From Lewinella sp039816955 (lineage in GTDB: Bacteria > Bacteroidota > Bacteroidia > Chitinophagales > Saprospiraceae), in contig JBCBWU010000010.1 in NCBI GenBank assembly GCA_039816955.1, positions 3,563 through 67,562 on the forward strand: DNA of 64,000 bases. Direction: 5' to 3'. The notes under the pieces were generated by a model, which did not search any database, was not told where the DNA came from, and was given only the letters and a program-made list of their open reading frames with translations. Of the stretch, positions 1-9,807 are shown piece by piece (the first letter of the stretch is position 1; each line of letters begins with the position of its first letter). Position numbers and translations under genes: made by a program.

Positions 1-180
1 GACGAGAAATGCTACCACTACTCCTGGCAAAATAGCGTGCGCCAGGGCATCCCCGACAAGGGACATATTGCGCAACACGATAAAACACCCCAAGATGCCG
101 CACATGACACCGACCATGCTAGAGGCTAATAAGGCGCGTACCGCCCAGGTTTCCTGTACTATTGATAGCAGTTCCCACAT
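1..180 (-). CDS. Metal (Mn/Zn/Fe) ABC transporter permease, ABC-3 family, N-terminal part
   Basis: The reverse strand from the ATG at 178-180 encodes an open N-terminus that runs off the window edge. It reads MWELL, then a hydrophobic stretch, then NMSLVGDALAHAILPGV. That segment is the conserved first part of the ZnuB/MntB/TroC-type membrane permeases that carry chelated metal ions with an ABC ATPase and a periplasmic binding protein. About 60 residues are visible, with one membrane segment and the start of a second. The ATPase and binding protein should lie beyond the left edge or elsewhere. The metal cannot be told from this fragment. The family assignment is good because the SLVGDALAHA motif is very characteristic. 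Confidence 0.8.
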   Translation of the reverse strand, partial: MWELLSIVQETWAVRALLASSMVGVMCGILGCFIVLRNMSLVGDALAHAILPGVVVAFLV

Positions 181-226
181 AGTAAGACAAAGCTACTAAT
201 TAGAATCCACAAAAACAATATTTAGA

Positions 227-1351
227 CTAACCTAAAAGAGAGCGGTAGGCATCAACCAATTGAGCGGTAAGCAGCTCCCCTTTGAATTGTTGTGCGTGTT
301 CGAAACCAGCTGTTATTTGTTGTTCTCGCTGTTCGCTATCGGTAAGTAACGTTTCGATCCCAGACGCCATTTCAGCAGCGTTGCATGGATCTACCAGAAT
401 GGCACCATCACCCGCTGCCTCGGGTAGGGATGACATATTGGACGTGAGTACCGGCGTCTTACTGAAAAGTGCTTCCAAAATTGGGATACCAAAACCTTCG
501 TAAACGGAGGGGTAAAGGAAAGCTTGGGCCTGCTGGTAAAGAGCTGGCAGCTCCGCAAAATCCGGTTGGATAAACAAAAGCTTATCTAAGACCCCGAGTT
601 CTTGGGCGCGGGCTACCACTCGACGCTTGTACACTGCTCCCTGCCCTACTACCACAACCGGTATTTGGAGATCAGCTGGAAGTTGGGCCAGTGCCTCTAC
701 GATTCCCAGTAGATTTTTACGCTCCACCAATGAGCCCACATAAAGCATGAACTCCGTAGGTAGACCGTAGCGTTCACGTACAGCCTCCTTGGTACTCGGA
801 TTTTTTTCGAGCATAAAGCCCTCGTGGCAGCTCTGGTAAATCACACGAATTTTCTCCTCCGCAATACCGTACATCTCCATCACATCCCGCTTGGTGGATT
901 CACTGATAGCGATAATTAGGTCACTGTTCTCACAGGCGTAGCGAAATTTTTGATTGTATACCTGACGGTCAAACCAGGGATACTGCTCAGGGTAATGCTT
1001 GAAGATGAGATCGTGAATAGTGACTACAGTTGGAACCCCCAGATCGGGCAATCCTACCGGAATTTCGTGGCTTAATCCGTGGTATAAGTCGAGTTTATCC
1101 CGTTTGATATCCTTCTTCATACCGTAGGTACGCCAAAGTAGTTGGGTACGCCGGGGCACACGAAGGTTGAAGGTGGGACTATCGAGGAAGAATTGAGTCT
1201 GAGGGGTCTGCTGAACTTTGGGGGTATAGAGGAAGTAGGCCTCATCCGGATGATATTCACTCAGGTTACGCAGCAGGGTTCGGCTATAATTTCCTAAGCC
1301 GGTGAAGTTGTTAAACAGTCGTTTTGCGTCAAAACCAATACGGTGTATCAT
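227..1351 (-). CDS. Glycosyltransferase family 4 (GT-B fold)
   Basis: A 374-residue cytoplasmic or membrane-associated glycosyltransferase that would transfer a sugar from a nucleotide-sugar donor onto a polysaccharide or lipid-linked acceptor. The N-terminal acceptor domain begins IGFDAKRLFNNFTGLGNYSR, which is typical of GT4 enzymes. The C-terminal Rossmann domain has the LYVGSLVERKN donor-site opening and the E-x7-E motif (EGFGIPILE, near residue 285) that contacts the donor in retaining GT4 enzymes. I chose the ATG at 1349-1351; the frame stays open a little further to a TTG, but only a few non-conserved residues would be added. No other cell-surface sugar genes are adjacent, so the substrate is unknown. 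Confidence 0.85.
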   Translation of the reverse strand: MIHRIGFDAKRLFNNFTGLGNYSRTLLRNLSEYHPDEAYFLYTPKVQQTPQTQFFLDSPTFNLRVPRRTQLLWRTYGMKKDIKRDKLDLYHGLSHEIPVGLPDLGVPTVVTIHDLIFKHYPEQYPWFDRQVYNQKFRYACENSDLIIAISESTKRDVMEMYGIAEEKIRVIYQSCHEGFMLEKNPSTKEAVRERYGLPTEFMLYVGSLVERKNLLGIVEALAQLPADLQIPVVVVGQGAVYKRRVVARAQELGVLDKLLFIQPDFAELPALYQQAQAFLYPSVYEGFGIPILEALFSKTPVLTSNMSSLPEAAGDGAILVDPCNAAEMASGIETLLTDSEQREQQITAGFEHAQQFKGELLTAQLVDAYRSLLG

Positions 1352-1436
1352 GGACTGGCACAAAAAATCAAAGCACTGCCCAACTGATGTTAGACAGTGC
1401 TTTGATAAGGTTATTATTTAGTTATGGGTACTCAAA

Positions 1437-1763
1437 TTAAACAGCAAAGCTTTCTCCACAACCACAGGTTCGGGAAGCATTAGGATTATTAAAGTAGAAT
1501 CCTTTGCCGTCTAAACCGCCGGAGAACTCCAGTGTCGTATTGCACAGGTATAAAAAGCTCCGCAGGTCGGTTACGATCTTTACGTCATTATCCTCAAATA
1601 CCTGATCATCCGGGCGCGACTCATTGTCGAAGTCCATTTGATAGGTAAGTCCAGAACATCCTCCACTCGTGACGGATACCCGCACGAAATGCTCCTTGGT
1701 CAGCTTATCCTCTTTTTCGATTTCCCGAATGCGCAGCTTGGCGCTGTCGGCCACAAAAAGCAT
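1437..1763 (-). CDS. Iron-sulfur cluster assembly/insertion protein, IscA/SufA/ErpA (HesB) family
   Basis: A 108-residue A-type carrier that receives nascent Fe-S clusters and delivers them to apoproteins. All three conserved cysteines are present: C36 in SGGCSGLTY and C100/C102 in the TCGCGESF tail, at the usual family length of about 107 residues. A cysteine desulfurase (1975-3159), the sulfur donor for cluster assembly, lies just upstream on the same strand, separated by about 210 bp. This supports a role in Fe-S biogenesis. Whether it is the IscA, SufA or ErpA orthologue cannot be decided from the sequence alone. Confidence 0.92.
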   Translation of the reverse strand: MLFVADSAKLRIREIEKEDKLTKEHFVRVSVTSGGCSGLTYQMDFDNESRPDDQVFEDNDVKIVTDLRSFLYLCNTTLEFSGGLDGKGFYFNNPNASRTCGCGESFAV

Positions 1764-1974
1764 ATTTCTTATCTTTTATATGAACGCTCCAAAAATAACC
1801 CTCTAATGTAATAGAAAGTTCGAATTGCTATTACTTAAGCATAGACTAATTTACTAAATCATTACGGAATTGTGCAAGTGCCGACGGACCGCGCTACAGA
1901 AAAAGACCGATAAGGCCCATTGAAACATCTGGTTACAGGTAACAGGCTCATTTTTTATGCCCAAAATAATGCCC

Positions 1975-3159
1975 CTACTCCACCATTCTTGCCCAGGCTG
2001 GACTCATGGCTCGAGTAGCGGCTACCGCTTCTACCAATAAGGCCACAGCTCGATCAATTTCTGCTGGCTGGTTAAAACGCCCCAAGCTGATCCGGATGGA
2101 AGACTGGGCTTCTTCATCACTAAGGCCAAGGGCTTTTAGCACGTGGCTAGGATCCATGGATGCAGAAGTACAGGCAGAGCCAGAGGAGAGCGCCAATTGC
2201 TGGCTTAGCATCATGAGGAGTTGTTCGGTATCAATACCGGCAAAACGGATATTGGAAACTTGCGGCAAGCGATGTTCGATGGAACCGTTGACCTTGGTTT
2301 GCGGTATCTCTTGCAAGAGACGTTGTTCTATTTGATTACGCCAAGTCCCTAATTTTGTGGCATCCTGCTCTTGCTCCTGAGCAGCAATTGTCGCTGCTGC
2401 ACCAAAGCCTACTATGCCAGGAACATTTAAGGTACCGGAGCGCCGTCCTCTTTCGTGTCCACCACCATCTTGCTGAGCAGATAGCTTTACGATCGGGTTC
2501 TTCTGGCTCACGTACAATGCTCCTATCCCTTTTGGACCATAGAGTTTATGCGCAGAGCAAGCGAGCAGATGCACGCCTACCGCTTTGGGTTGGGTCTTGA
2601 TCTTTCCTACAGCTTGGGTAGCATCACTGAACAGAAAGACACCGGCTTTATCACAAATCGCTCCAATCTCCGCCATTTGCTGGATAGTTCCTGTCTCATT
2701 ATTAGCCCACATTACCGCCACCAGAATAGTGTCGGGTCGGATGCTAGATTTTAATACTTCTAAATCCAATAATCCGTCTGGCTTGACCGGCAGGTAGGTA
2801 ACTTCTGCTCCCTTGGCCTCCAGGCGCTTACAGCAATCCAGTACGGCTTTGTGTTCTGTTTGTAAGGTAATGATGTGGCGACCGCGGGTCTGGTAGGTCT
2901 CGTAAAAGCCCTTCAGCGCTAAATTAACCGCCTCGGTAGCACCACTGGTAAAGACAACCTCTTTTTCCTCTGCACCAATTAAATGAGCAATCTGCCGGCG
3001 GGCTTTCTTTACCGCCTCTTCGGCTTGCCAACCAAAAGCGTGCGTCCGACTGGCGGCATTGCCTGGCTGGTCGTAAAAGAAAGGTAGCATCTGATCTACC
3101 ACCCGTGGGTCCACGGCTGTGGTTGCATTATTATCCAGATAGATCATTTGCTCGTTCAT
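1975..3159 (-). CDS. Cysteine desulfurase (IscS/NifS class, PLP-dependent)
   Basis: A 394-residue aminotransferase-fold-V enzyme that takes sulfur from L-cysteine and passes it as persulfide to Fe-S scaffold or thiolation proteins. It opens with MIYLDNNATTAVDPRV, the family hallmark. The PLP-binding lysine lies in SAHKLYGPKGIG (near residue 204) and the catalytic cysteine in SSGSACTSAS (near residue 327), in a long flexible loop as in group I (IscS/NifS) enzymes. The frame is open further upstream, but that extension is unlike the family and runs into the divergent gene, so I start at MNEQMIYLDNN (ATG 3157-3159). Its partner is probably the A-type carrier at 1437-1763. Confidence 0.93.
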   Translation of the reverse strand: MNEQMIYLDNNATTAVDPRVVDQMLPFFYDQPGNAASRTHAFGWQAEEAVKKARRQIAHLIGAEEKEVVFTSGATEAVNLALKGFYETYQTRGRHIITLQTEHKAVLDCCKRLEAKGAEVTYLPVKPDGLLDLEVLKSSIRPDTILVAVMWANNETGTIQQMAEIGAICDKAGVFLFSDATQAVGKIKTQPKAVGVHLLACSAHKLYGPKGIGALYVSQKNPIVKLSAQQDGGGHERGRRSGTLNVPGIVGFGAAATIAAQEQEQDATKLGTWRNQIEQRLLQEIPQTKVNGSIEHRLPQVSNIRFAGIDTEQLLMMLSQQLALSSGSACTSASMDPSHVLKALGLSDEEAQSSIRISLGRFNQPAEIDRAVALLVEAVAATRAMSPAWARMVE

Positions 3160-3322
3160 TTTACTAAAATTGAGTGGAGGCTTTAATACTCGTAGAGATA
3201 AAGGAAAAGTTTGTAGAGAAAGTTTAATGAGCCATTCACTTTCTAGCGCTTTCTGAATACCTTTATTGTTATAAACCGACCGTGCGCTGGCGATCAAGCT
3301 AGGCGAGCAAAAGTACCGAATT

Positions 3323-4507
3323 ATGCCACCAATCGAACCACTGTTTTCAGATTTCCACTCCACTAATAAGGAACAATGGCTAGATAAAGTCACCGCTGAT
3401 TTAAAGGGCAAAGGTTTGGACACCCTGGACTGGCAGTTAGAGGAACAAATCCGACTTTCGGCTATTAATGCCCCAGCGGATCAGCCCGCGGCCACGCCTC
3501 CCATTCTTGACCAGCGCGCAGCCAATACCTGGCAAATCGGTGAGTACATTGAGGTAAAAGATTTAGGAGCGGCAAACGCGCAGGCACTTGAAGGTCTGGT
3601 AGGTGGTGTAAACGCGCCCCTTTTTATTCATCATCACCTTCCTACTTTGGAAGAACTGGAGATGTTGCTAAGGGATATTGAGCCCGGTTTTATCTCGGTT
3701 CACTTTGCCCCAGCGTATCCGGGTAAAGATCCTGCCGAGCTATTCCGCAACCTGATCTACTATACCCGCCGGCGGGGCCTGGACCTCGCCAAAATTAAAG
3801 GCTCGATGGACTTTGATCCCTTACTCGACTGGGTAGAGCCACCATTCAAGCCACTGGCCAGAATTTTGGCCTTCGCTGCTAATCACACCCCCAACTTCCG
3901 GGTCTTGCAGGTCAATGGTCGGCAGTTGCACAGTGGCATTACGAATACCACGCACGAATTGGCACTCATCGTCGCCAAAGGAGTAGACTATTTGGCCAAA
4001 CTTTCCGAGCACGGCATTGCTCCCCTAACGACCAATGCTCATCTGCAATTTTCCGTAGCTTTAAATACCAGTTACTTCGTGGCTATTGCCAAATTGAGGG
4101 CCTTGAAAATTCTTTGGGCAAATGCGCTGGCGGGCTTCGGTTTGGAGGAAGCTCCTATTCCTCCCATTAGTGCGCATCTGGCAATGGAAACCCAAACCAC
4201 CGAACGAGAATACAATATGATCAAAGCCGCTACGCAGGCCATGTCGGCAGTAGTAGGTGGAGCTGATTTGGTTTACATCACACCTTCTGATTATCAGATA
4301 ACTGGAGATAGTACGTCTTTCTCCCGTCGCATTGCGCGCAATGCGCAACATTTGTTGCAGTTGGAAAGTCATCTGGATCAGGTAGTGGACCCAGCCGCGG
4401 GTAGTTATTTCATTGAAAACCTCACGCGGGAGTTAGCCAATGAAGCCTGGCAGCAATTCCAGCAGATCGAACGTAAAGGTGGGTATTCTCAGATTGTACA
4501 CCTTTAG
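3323..4507 (+). CDS. mutA: Methylmalonyl-CoA mutase small subunit (MutA-like, no B12 domain)
   Basis: A 394-residue protein matching the TIM-barrel part of the methylmalonyl-CoA mutase small (beta) subunit. It carries segments such as YNMIKAATQAMSAVVGGADL and the late DPAAGSYFIENLTREL block conserved across MCM subunits. The C-terminal cobalamin-binding domain (DxHxxG) is absent, so this chain should be structural and must pair with a catalytic B12-binding large subunit (mutB), which is not in the window. It is shorter than classical MutA proteins (about 620 residues). The mutase interconverts succinyl-CoA and methylmalonyl-CoA in propionate metabolism. It is transcribed divergently from the cysteine desulfurase gene. 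A TACCTTTA -7-like box sits at 3258-3265 without a clear -33 element. Confidence 0.85.
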   Translation: MPPIEPLFSDFHSTNKEQWLDKVTADLKGKGLDTLDWQLEEQIRLSAINAPADQPAATPPILDQRAANTWQIGEYIEVKDLGAANAQALEGLVGGVNAPLFIHHHLPTLEELEMLLRDIEPGFISVHFAPAYPGKDPAELFRNLIYYTRRRGLDLAKIKGSMDFDPLLDWVEPPFKPLARILAFAANHTPNFRVLQVNGRQLHSGITNTTHELALIVAKGVDYLAKLSEHGIAPLTTNAHLQFSVALNTSYFVAIAKLRALKILWANALAGFGLEEAPIPPISAHLAMETQTTEREYNMIKAATQAMSAVVGGADLVYITPSDYQITGDSTSFSRRIARNAQHLLQLESHLDQVVDPAAGSYFIENLTRELANEAWQQFQQIERKGGYSQIVHL

Positions 4508-4725
4508 GTAGGTCAGAAATAGGAAATTAGAAATAGGAGATCGGAGGTTGGAAGTGGGAAATCGGAAGTAAAAACGGAGGTTCATTTGGCGGCTTTGCTT
4601 AAGAACGTAGATGCATGGACGCGATTCACCGCGTCAACCCTATTATTCTTCCGTTCCTTCCCTCAAACTCACCGAAACAATAATGCCCTGCCGCATAAGC
4701 AGCAGAGCACATCGACACAACTTCT

Positions 4726-4757
4726 AAAAAAATTGTATTCCGCTCTTCGCGAGAGCG
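4726..4757 (-). terminator. Probable intrinsic terminator of the FAS1 lipoprotein gene
   Basis: On the minus strand, just after the stop of the FAS1 gene, a 6-bp hairpin (CGCTCT/AGAGCG, 4741-4757) is followed after a few bases by a run of seven T residues (plus-strand A run 4726-4732). A second short GC-rich hairpin lies at 4618-4635, on the side of the convergent mutA gene. The rest of the 4508-4773 gap begins with a purine-rich imperfect repeat (GGAAAT/GGAGAT-type units, about 4518-4580). Confidence 0.5.
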
Positions 4758-4773
4758 TAGATCTCCGTGTTTC

Positions 4774-5724
4774 TTAAGGCAGGATAACCGCGTCAATAGC
4801 ATGTACCACACCATTAGCGCCCTGTACATCAGTAGCGATGATGTTAGCAGTGTTAACACCAGCATTGATTACTGGAGTAGCACCGTCTAAATTGATAGAG
4901 AAAGTAGCACCTTGGAAAGAGGCTACATCAGCATCACTTACGATATCACCAGCGCGTACATTAGCGCCAGCAACTACGTGGTAGCGTAGTACAGCGTCCA
5001 AAGTTTCTACAGGAATATCGTCCAAGCTGTTCCACTCGTTGTTACTAGCCAACAGTGCTTCGAAAGCAGCATTAGTTGGAGCAAATACAGTGAATGGACC
5101 CTCACCAGTCAGGATGTCAACAAAATCAGTAGTCAAGTCAGAACGAGTCAAAGCGGCTACCAAGATGCTGAAGTCTGGGTTAGCAACAGCGAAAGTTACT
5201 ACGGTAGCAGGTACGATAACCGCGTCTACTGTGTGGATTACACCGTTCGCTACTTCTTCGTCAGCAGCAGTTACGTTTACACCACCGTTGATTACTACAC
5301 CACCATCCGTGTTTACGAACAAGCTCAATGGCTCATCAGTATCGAATTCAGCAGCAGTATTGTAGTACTGAGTTAACAACTTATCAGAAGTCTCAACGCT
5401 TCCGAATACGTGGTACAACAATACGTCACGTAGCAAAGCCTGTGGGATATCACTTAGGCTGGTGAAGTTATTAGCTGCCAAGAAAGCATCGAAAGCAGCG
5501 TTGGTTGGAGCAAACAAGGTAAAGTTTGCACTACGGTCGTTCAGTACGTCTACCAAGTCAGCAGCTACTACCGCATCAACAAGGGTGCTGAAGTTGGCAT
5601 TTTCCTGAGCAAATTCTACAATGGTAGGATCCTCTACAGTGTTGTCATCATCATCACAAGAAACAAAAGTTAGGGATAGGGCTAGCATCACTAGGATACT
5701 GTAAGCATACGAATGCACTTTCAT
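4774..5724 (-). CDS. Lipoprotein with two FAS1 (fasciclin) domains
   Basis: A 316-residue exported lipoprotein. The start MKVHSYAYSILV gives a signal peptide ending in a lipobox (LTFVSC) followed by an acidic DDDD stretch. Two tandem FAS1 domains follow (roughly residues 30-170 and 180-316). Each shows the H1 motif FTLFAPTNAAFDA or FTVFAPTNAAFEA, the YH motif (LLYHV / LRYHV) and the closing NGVIHTVDAVIVP or NGVVHAIDAVILP. FAS1 domains mediate adhesion or carbohydrate/protein contacts at cell surfaces. The frame is open upstream of the chosen ATG (5722-5724), but the extension would place charged residues before the signal peptide. The ligand is unknown. Confidence 0.9.
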   Translation of the reverse strand: MKVHSYAYSILVMLALSLTFVSCDDDDNTVEDPTIVEFAQENANFSTLVDAVVAADLVDVLNDRSANFTLFAPTNAAFDAFLAANNFTSLSDIPQALLRDVLLYHVFGSVETSDKLLTQYYNTAAEFDTDEPLSLFVNTDGGVVINGGVNVTAADEEVANGVIHTVDAVIVPATVVTFAVANPDFSILVAALTRSDLTTDFVDILTGEGPFTVFAPTNAAFEALLASNNEWNSLDDIPVETLDAVLRYHVVAGANVRAGDIVSDADVASFQGATFSINLDGATPVINAGVNTANIIATDVQGANGVVHAIDAVILP

Positions 5725-5932
5725 CGTGAATTGTTTTATGGTTTTTTTAGAAAGTTTACACGCCATCAACATGATCATTCAGGCATTGTTCGCACCTGAT
5801 ACGCAAAATTGCCAATGGCTGACAAAGTGATAAATTAGGTTCGCACATTTTGCCACCTTCGGTCGTTATACCAAGTTTTTGTCGTCAAACAAGATCTTAG
5901 ATTTCCCTCCTTTAGTCACTTAAATGACGAAA

Positions 5933-5989
5933 GCGGAAGCATGCTATTTGCACACTTCCGCCTTCAAAGGCTTAAAGGCTGTTTAAGCC
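5933..5989 (-). terminator. Two inverted repeats behind the metalloprotease gene, possible terminator
   Basis: Reading the minus strand after the protease stop at 6010, there is first an 8-bp perfect stem (GGCTTAAA/TTTAAGCC, 5969-5989) and then a 7-bp stem (GCGGAAG/CTTCCGC, 5933-5961). Neither is followed by a long T tract, so termination is plausible but not certain. The remainder of the 5725-6009 gap is the upstream region of the FAS1 gene, with no clear promoter. Confidence 0.4.
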
Positions 5990-6009
5990 AATATTCTTAG
6001 TAAATACAC

Positions 6010-9000
6010 TTATTGCTTGATTAAGCGAGTTGTTCTTCCGCCCAATTGAACCAAATAAACGCCAGCTGGCAATACCTCTGTCGGCATCTGATACTGCAGG
6101 CTACCAGCAGGTAATTGTTCTTGCCAGAGTAACTGACCATCGATTCGGTACAAGCGCAGTGGTAGTTGGGATTCCGCTGGTTCGCCAAGTTGAATTTGCA
6201 CCCAGCCTTGGGTTGGGTTAGGGAATAAGCGGAACGCTGGCCCGGTTTTAAGGTCCTCAGTATTCACTACCGCATCTTCGTCTATCTTAATATTGAACTC
6301 CTGCACGGGTAGGAAACCTCCAGTACCGTCCTCCACCACAAAAGTAAAGTCGTCGTAGATCACATCCGGATTGGTGTTTAAGTAACGGAGATTACCCGCA
6401 TTAATCGTTCCCTGAGTGAAATTACTACCAACTTCGAGTTCCTCATCAATACGGAATAAAGTACCATGCTCCGGGGTACTCACCAACGTATAAGTGAGCT
6501 GAAAGGGCCCTTGCTCAGCATCGGAAATGGAGAGTAAGTCTTCACCGATAGGGTTACTTTCCAAAGGAGGTACGAAAAGGGTATCGTTATCTAACAAATT
6601 AGGAGCAACTGCATTCCCCTGAGCACAAAACTCAATGCTCCAATCTCCCACCTGCCCGGGTGCACCAAAGCCGGTTTCCAGTACTTTCACCCGCATAGTC
6701 CAGGTACCTTGGCTGGTTTCACCGATAAAGGCTGCTAATGGCTCAACGGGTTGAAAGAGAACCTGATCGTCTGGTGGACAAAAGATTTCTAGTGGCGCAT
6801 CATCATCAAAGCCAATTCGTACTTGATCGGTACCGAAACAGCTCTGGTCGTACAGGCGAACTTCCGTTCCCGACGGGCTAATCACAGAAATATAAAAGTT
6901 CTGTATGGGCTGATAACGAACAGCGACATTTGGAATATTTACATCACTGATAACCCCTTCGAACGGCACAAATATCTCGGACTCAATGGTAGGCAATGGG
7001 CCGGTACCGGGAATTGTAATGGGTGTATCCTCGGAAGCCTGTGGACTACAGATGGCGTTAATTGTATGAAATACTTGTGGCTGGCGCCAATCTCCTGTAC
7101 CACATTCGTTGGTTGCACGGACCCGCCAGAAAAACAGCGTATTCGCAGCGAACTGAATGGATGGTGTGTAGGATGTTTCTGTCATTCCGTAGCTGCTATC
7201 TAGAATGTTGCTAAAGGCCGCATCATCCGAAAGCTCCCAGTCGTAGGTCAAAGCGTTTGGCAAGGCTGACCATGAGAAATCTGCTCCAAGATTAATCCCA
7301 TTTTCACCCTCCGCTGGTGTCAATAGTTCTAACTCACTAAAGTCGTTATCTACTATTTCAAAATAGAGACTTCGTATCACTGGATCCAGATCCGGAGAAC
7401 TAGTAGCAACTTGAATTTCCAGTGGACCGTCATAGTTTTCTAAGGCGGTAAAATCCAGTGAGAGACTAGTAGATTCGCCTGGGGTAAGATCTGTATCCGC
7501 AAAGTTAGCGACTACTCCTTCGGGCAATTCACTACTAATCGCTAAACTGACTAGCCCTTCAAAGTCTAATACTGATCCAGTATTGAAAGTAACTTCGGCT
7601 ACGTCTGGCAAACAAATCTGCTGGAACACCGGACCGTAACTTACCGTATACGTAGGCTCTTCGGCCGGTTCGATGCGGAAGTCATTGTTGGAAATATCAA
7701 AGAAAATATTGTCGGCAGCTTCTACCCGAATGCGCATTTCATTACCCGTAAACTCAGGAACCGTCACAAAGGCAGAACCAATATTTGGTGTTTCGGTCAA
7801 TAACGTATGTGGATAAGTAAATCCACCATCAGTGGAAAGACGGATATTGACCAACTGACAATTTACAAATTCATTAGTGGTGTTGGCTACATCCCAGGTC
7901 ACCTCGCGATATTCTCCAACCTTCCAACTCTCACTTCCCGTGTTTGGTGACATTACCAGGAATGGCCCAGCCGAAGCAGTACTGCGAAAAGCTACATCCT
8001 CCCAAAGTGTCGCACCAATCTCAGGATTGTTATCGCGCACGGTACAGCGGAAGGTTAAGTCACGACTATATGTTGGTAGGACCTCCGTGTTTTCACTCGA
8101 ATTGTTAACCAGGATTGGAAGTCGTGGAAACACCCGATTAGGATCGGCATTAGGTGGAAAACTGCGGAATAAAGGAGCATTACCAGTAGGCATTCCCAAG
8201 GCAGATAAGGGACCTAAATCCAGCTGTTCCCAGCAATAGGTCAAGTTATCATCATCTTGATCTTCGGCAGCTGCTATCAATTCAAAGGGAGTGCTAATCG
8301 GGATATAGAAGCCGTTGGTGTAATCAAGGGTTAGCTTAGGCTCTGAATTGTCGGTATCCAACACGGTTGCACAATTGCTACCTTGCCCCTCCCGTGTAAA
8401 GAACAAGAACTGCTCTAGTGAATGGCCGTGGTAGTAATCATCGTTATCAAAAGCTACATTTTGTGCACCACAAGTTCCAGCGTATGACATAATAGTTGTA
8501 CCTGAACCAGGCTCGTAAGCGGAACCAGTGGCCAATTGCCCTAAGCTATTCGGACAATTACTCCAGGAGTGCGCTACCGCAAATTGGTGGGCTACCTCGT
8601 GCGTAAATACCCGGCGAATAATGGCCGCAATATTGTTGGTATAGTGGCAGGTTACGCCCCGGTCTTTGCCAGTAGTACATACCTGACCACCAACTACCCC
8701 TCCTACATCTGTACAGCCGCTGGTAAAGACGTGCCCCATGTCATAACCTACACTTGGTATGCCTGCTCCAAGAATAGCATCTCTGACCTGACCCAAGAGT
8801 TCACCTCCTTCATCAGCATTGATAAATGGATCGGTTCCTGCGTTCAAAAAGATCAATGATTCTTGATTTTCAATCAGACGAATGCGGACCCCTACTTCGC
8901 GCTCAAAAGTGGTATTAGCCAAATTGATTGCTTGCACAAAAGATGCCAGTACTGATTCTACCGTTCCTCCTTTTTGCTGTGCATACTCGCCGGTACAAGT

Positions 9001-9645
9001 GAGTGCCATTACAAATTCGTTGATATTGGCAACGGTAGATGATTTCTCTAAACTACGCGGACGGAAGGCCTGCGGAGAAGCAACTTCTACTTCTTCTGCC
9101 TCCTCGGGTTGGTATCCACAGGCAAACTGTGGCAGATCATCCGCAGAGAGCACAACATCATGGTTGTAGTAGACTGCGTGATAGCGAGATTGCCCCGTAG
9201 CGAAGGGCTCGAGCAGGACTTCTCCAAATGGGGACGTATACAGCGCGGTAATACCCTGTGGGGTAAGTGTCAACCGACCTTGGAAACGCTGATCTTCCGC
9301 ATCTAGGATACGATAAGTCCTTAATTGCGGCCACCGTGCCTGTAGTGCCGGTGCCATAACTGAACTTTCGATCACCTTAAAGGAACGCCAACTACCCTGA
9401 GGTAAAGGGAGTTGAATCGTCGTTTTCGATTTTTGCAGTAAACGAGTAAATTCTTGTGGTGCATCATTCAGTTGCTCGTACACATTTGCCAGTTCAATAT
9501 CCATAAGCTGATAATGAGCTACCGGAAAATTGACCTCAGCGTTGCTAGGGAGATCCAGCTGATTTTCACCAATAAATTGCATCTGTTGACCCATTAATAC
9601 CAGACCGCCAAACAGAAATAAGAAGCAAGTAGAAACTAATTTCAT
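6010..9645 (-). CDS. Secreted reprolysin-like metalloprotease with P domain and T9SS sorting domain
   Basis: A 1211-residue exported protease. The start MKLVSTCFLFLFGGLVLMGQ gives a clear signal peptide; codons further upstream are not needed. After a propeptide region comes a zinc metallopeptidase domain (about residues 190-430) with HEVAHQFAVAHSW near residue 347, that is HExxHxxxxxH, and a later SYAG Met-turn-like segment (TTIMSYAGTCG). Ig/FN3-like regions follow. A proprotein-convertase P domain begins around CSPQASEDTPITIPG, and a cadherin-like repeat comes next. The C-terminus, starting AFRLFPNPTQG and ending GVYLVQLGGRTTRLIKQ, is a type A T9SS sorting signal. The protein should be exported by Sec, then carried across the outer membrane and released or attached at the surface. 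It is a clear paralogue of the protein at 16998-20663. Confidence 0.92.
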   Translation of the reverse strand: MKLVSTCFLFLFGGLVLMGQQMQFIGENQLDLPSNAEVNFPVAHYQLMDIELANVYEQLNDAPQEFTRLLQKSKTTIQLPLPQGSWRSFKVIESSVMAPALQARWPQLRTYRILDAEDQRFQGRLTLTPQGITALYTSPFGEVLLEPFATGQSRYHAVYYNHDVVLSADDLPQFACGYQPEEAEEVEVASPQAFRPRSLEKSSTVANINEFVMALTCTGEYAQQKGGTVESVLASFVQAINLANTTFEREVGVRIRLIENQESLIFLNAGTDPFINADEGGELLGQVRDAILGAGIPSVGYDMGHVFTSGCTDVGGVVGGQVCTTGKDRGVTCHYTNNIAAIIRRVFTHEVAHQFAVAHSWSNCPNSLGQLATGSAYEPGSGTTIMSYAGTCGAQNVAFDNDDYYHGHSLEQFLFFTREGQGSNCATVLDTDNSEPKLTLDYTNGFYIPISTPFELIAAAEDQDDDNLTYCWEQLDLGPLSALGMPTGNAPLFRSFPPNADPNRVFPRLPILVNNSSENTEVLPTYSRDLTFRCTVRDNNPEIGATLWEDVAFRSTASAGPFLVMSPNTGSESWKVGEYREVTWDVANTTNEFVNCQLVNIRLSTDGGFTYPHTLLTETPNIGSAFVTVPEFTGNEMRIRVEAADNIFFDISNNDFRIEPAEEPTYTVSYGPVFQQICLPDVAEVTFNTGSVLDFEGLVSLAISSELPEGVVANFADTDLTPGESTSLSLDFTALENYDGPLEIQVATSSPDLDPVIRSLYFEIVDNDFSELELLTPAEGENGINLGADFSWSALPNALTYDWELSDDAAFSNILDSSYGMTETSYTPSIQFAANTLFFWRVRATNECGTGDWRQPQVFHTINAICSPQASEDTPITIPGTGPLPTIESEIFVPFEGVISDVNIPNVAVRYQPIQNFYISVISPSGTEVRLYDQSCFGTDQVRIGFDDDAPLEIFCPPDDQVLFQPVEPLAAFIGETSQGTWTMRVKVLETGFGAPGQVGDWSIEFCAQGNAVAPNLLDNDTLFVPPLESNPIGEDLLSISDAEQGPFQLTYTLVSTPEHGTLFRIDEELEVGSNFTQGTINAGNLRYLNTNPDVIYDDFTFVVEDGTGGFLPVQEFNIKIDEDAVVNTEDLKTGPAFRLFPNPTQGWVQIQLGEPAESQLPLRLYRIDGQLLWQEQLPAGSLQYQMPTEVLPAGVYLVQLGGRTTRLIKQ

Positions 9646-9807
9646 TCGTTGCTGATTTAAGCATAAAAAACAAGAAAAGGACAAGGAAACTACGGCCCGT
9701 TTAAGGCTGGATGATGTATATCTCCTGCACTGTTTTTAAAATACCGCCTAAAGTAATAATTGTCGGTTGTCCGTTCAATAGAAATACGACCTATTGTCGG
9801 ATATTTA

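Noticed and set aside
1764..1974. A small gene or RNA between the IscA-like and desulfurase genes
   Set aside because: No open frame with coding character and no stable hairpin with T tract.
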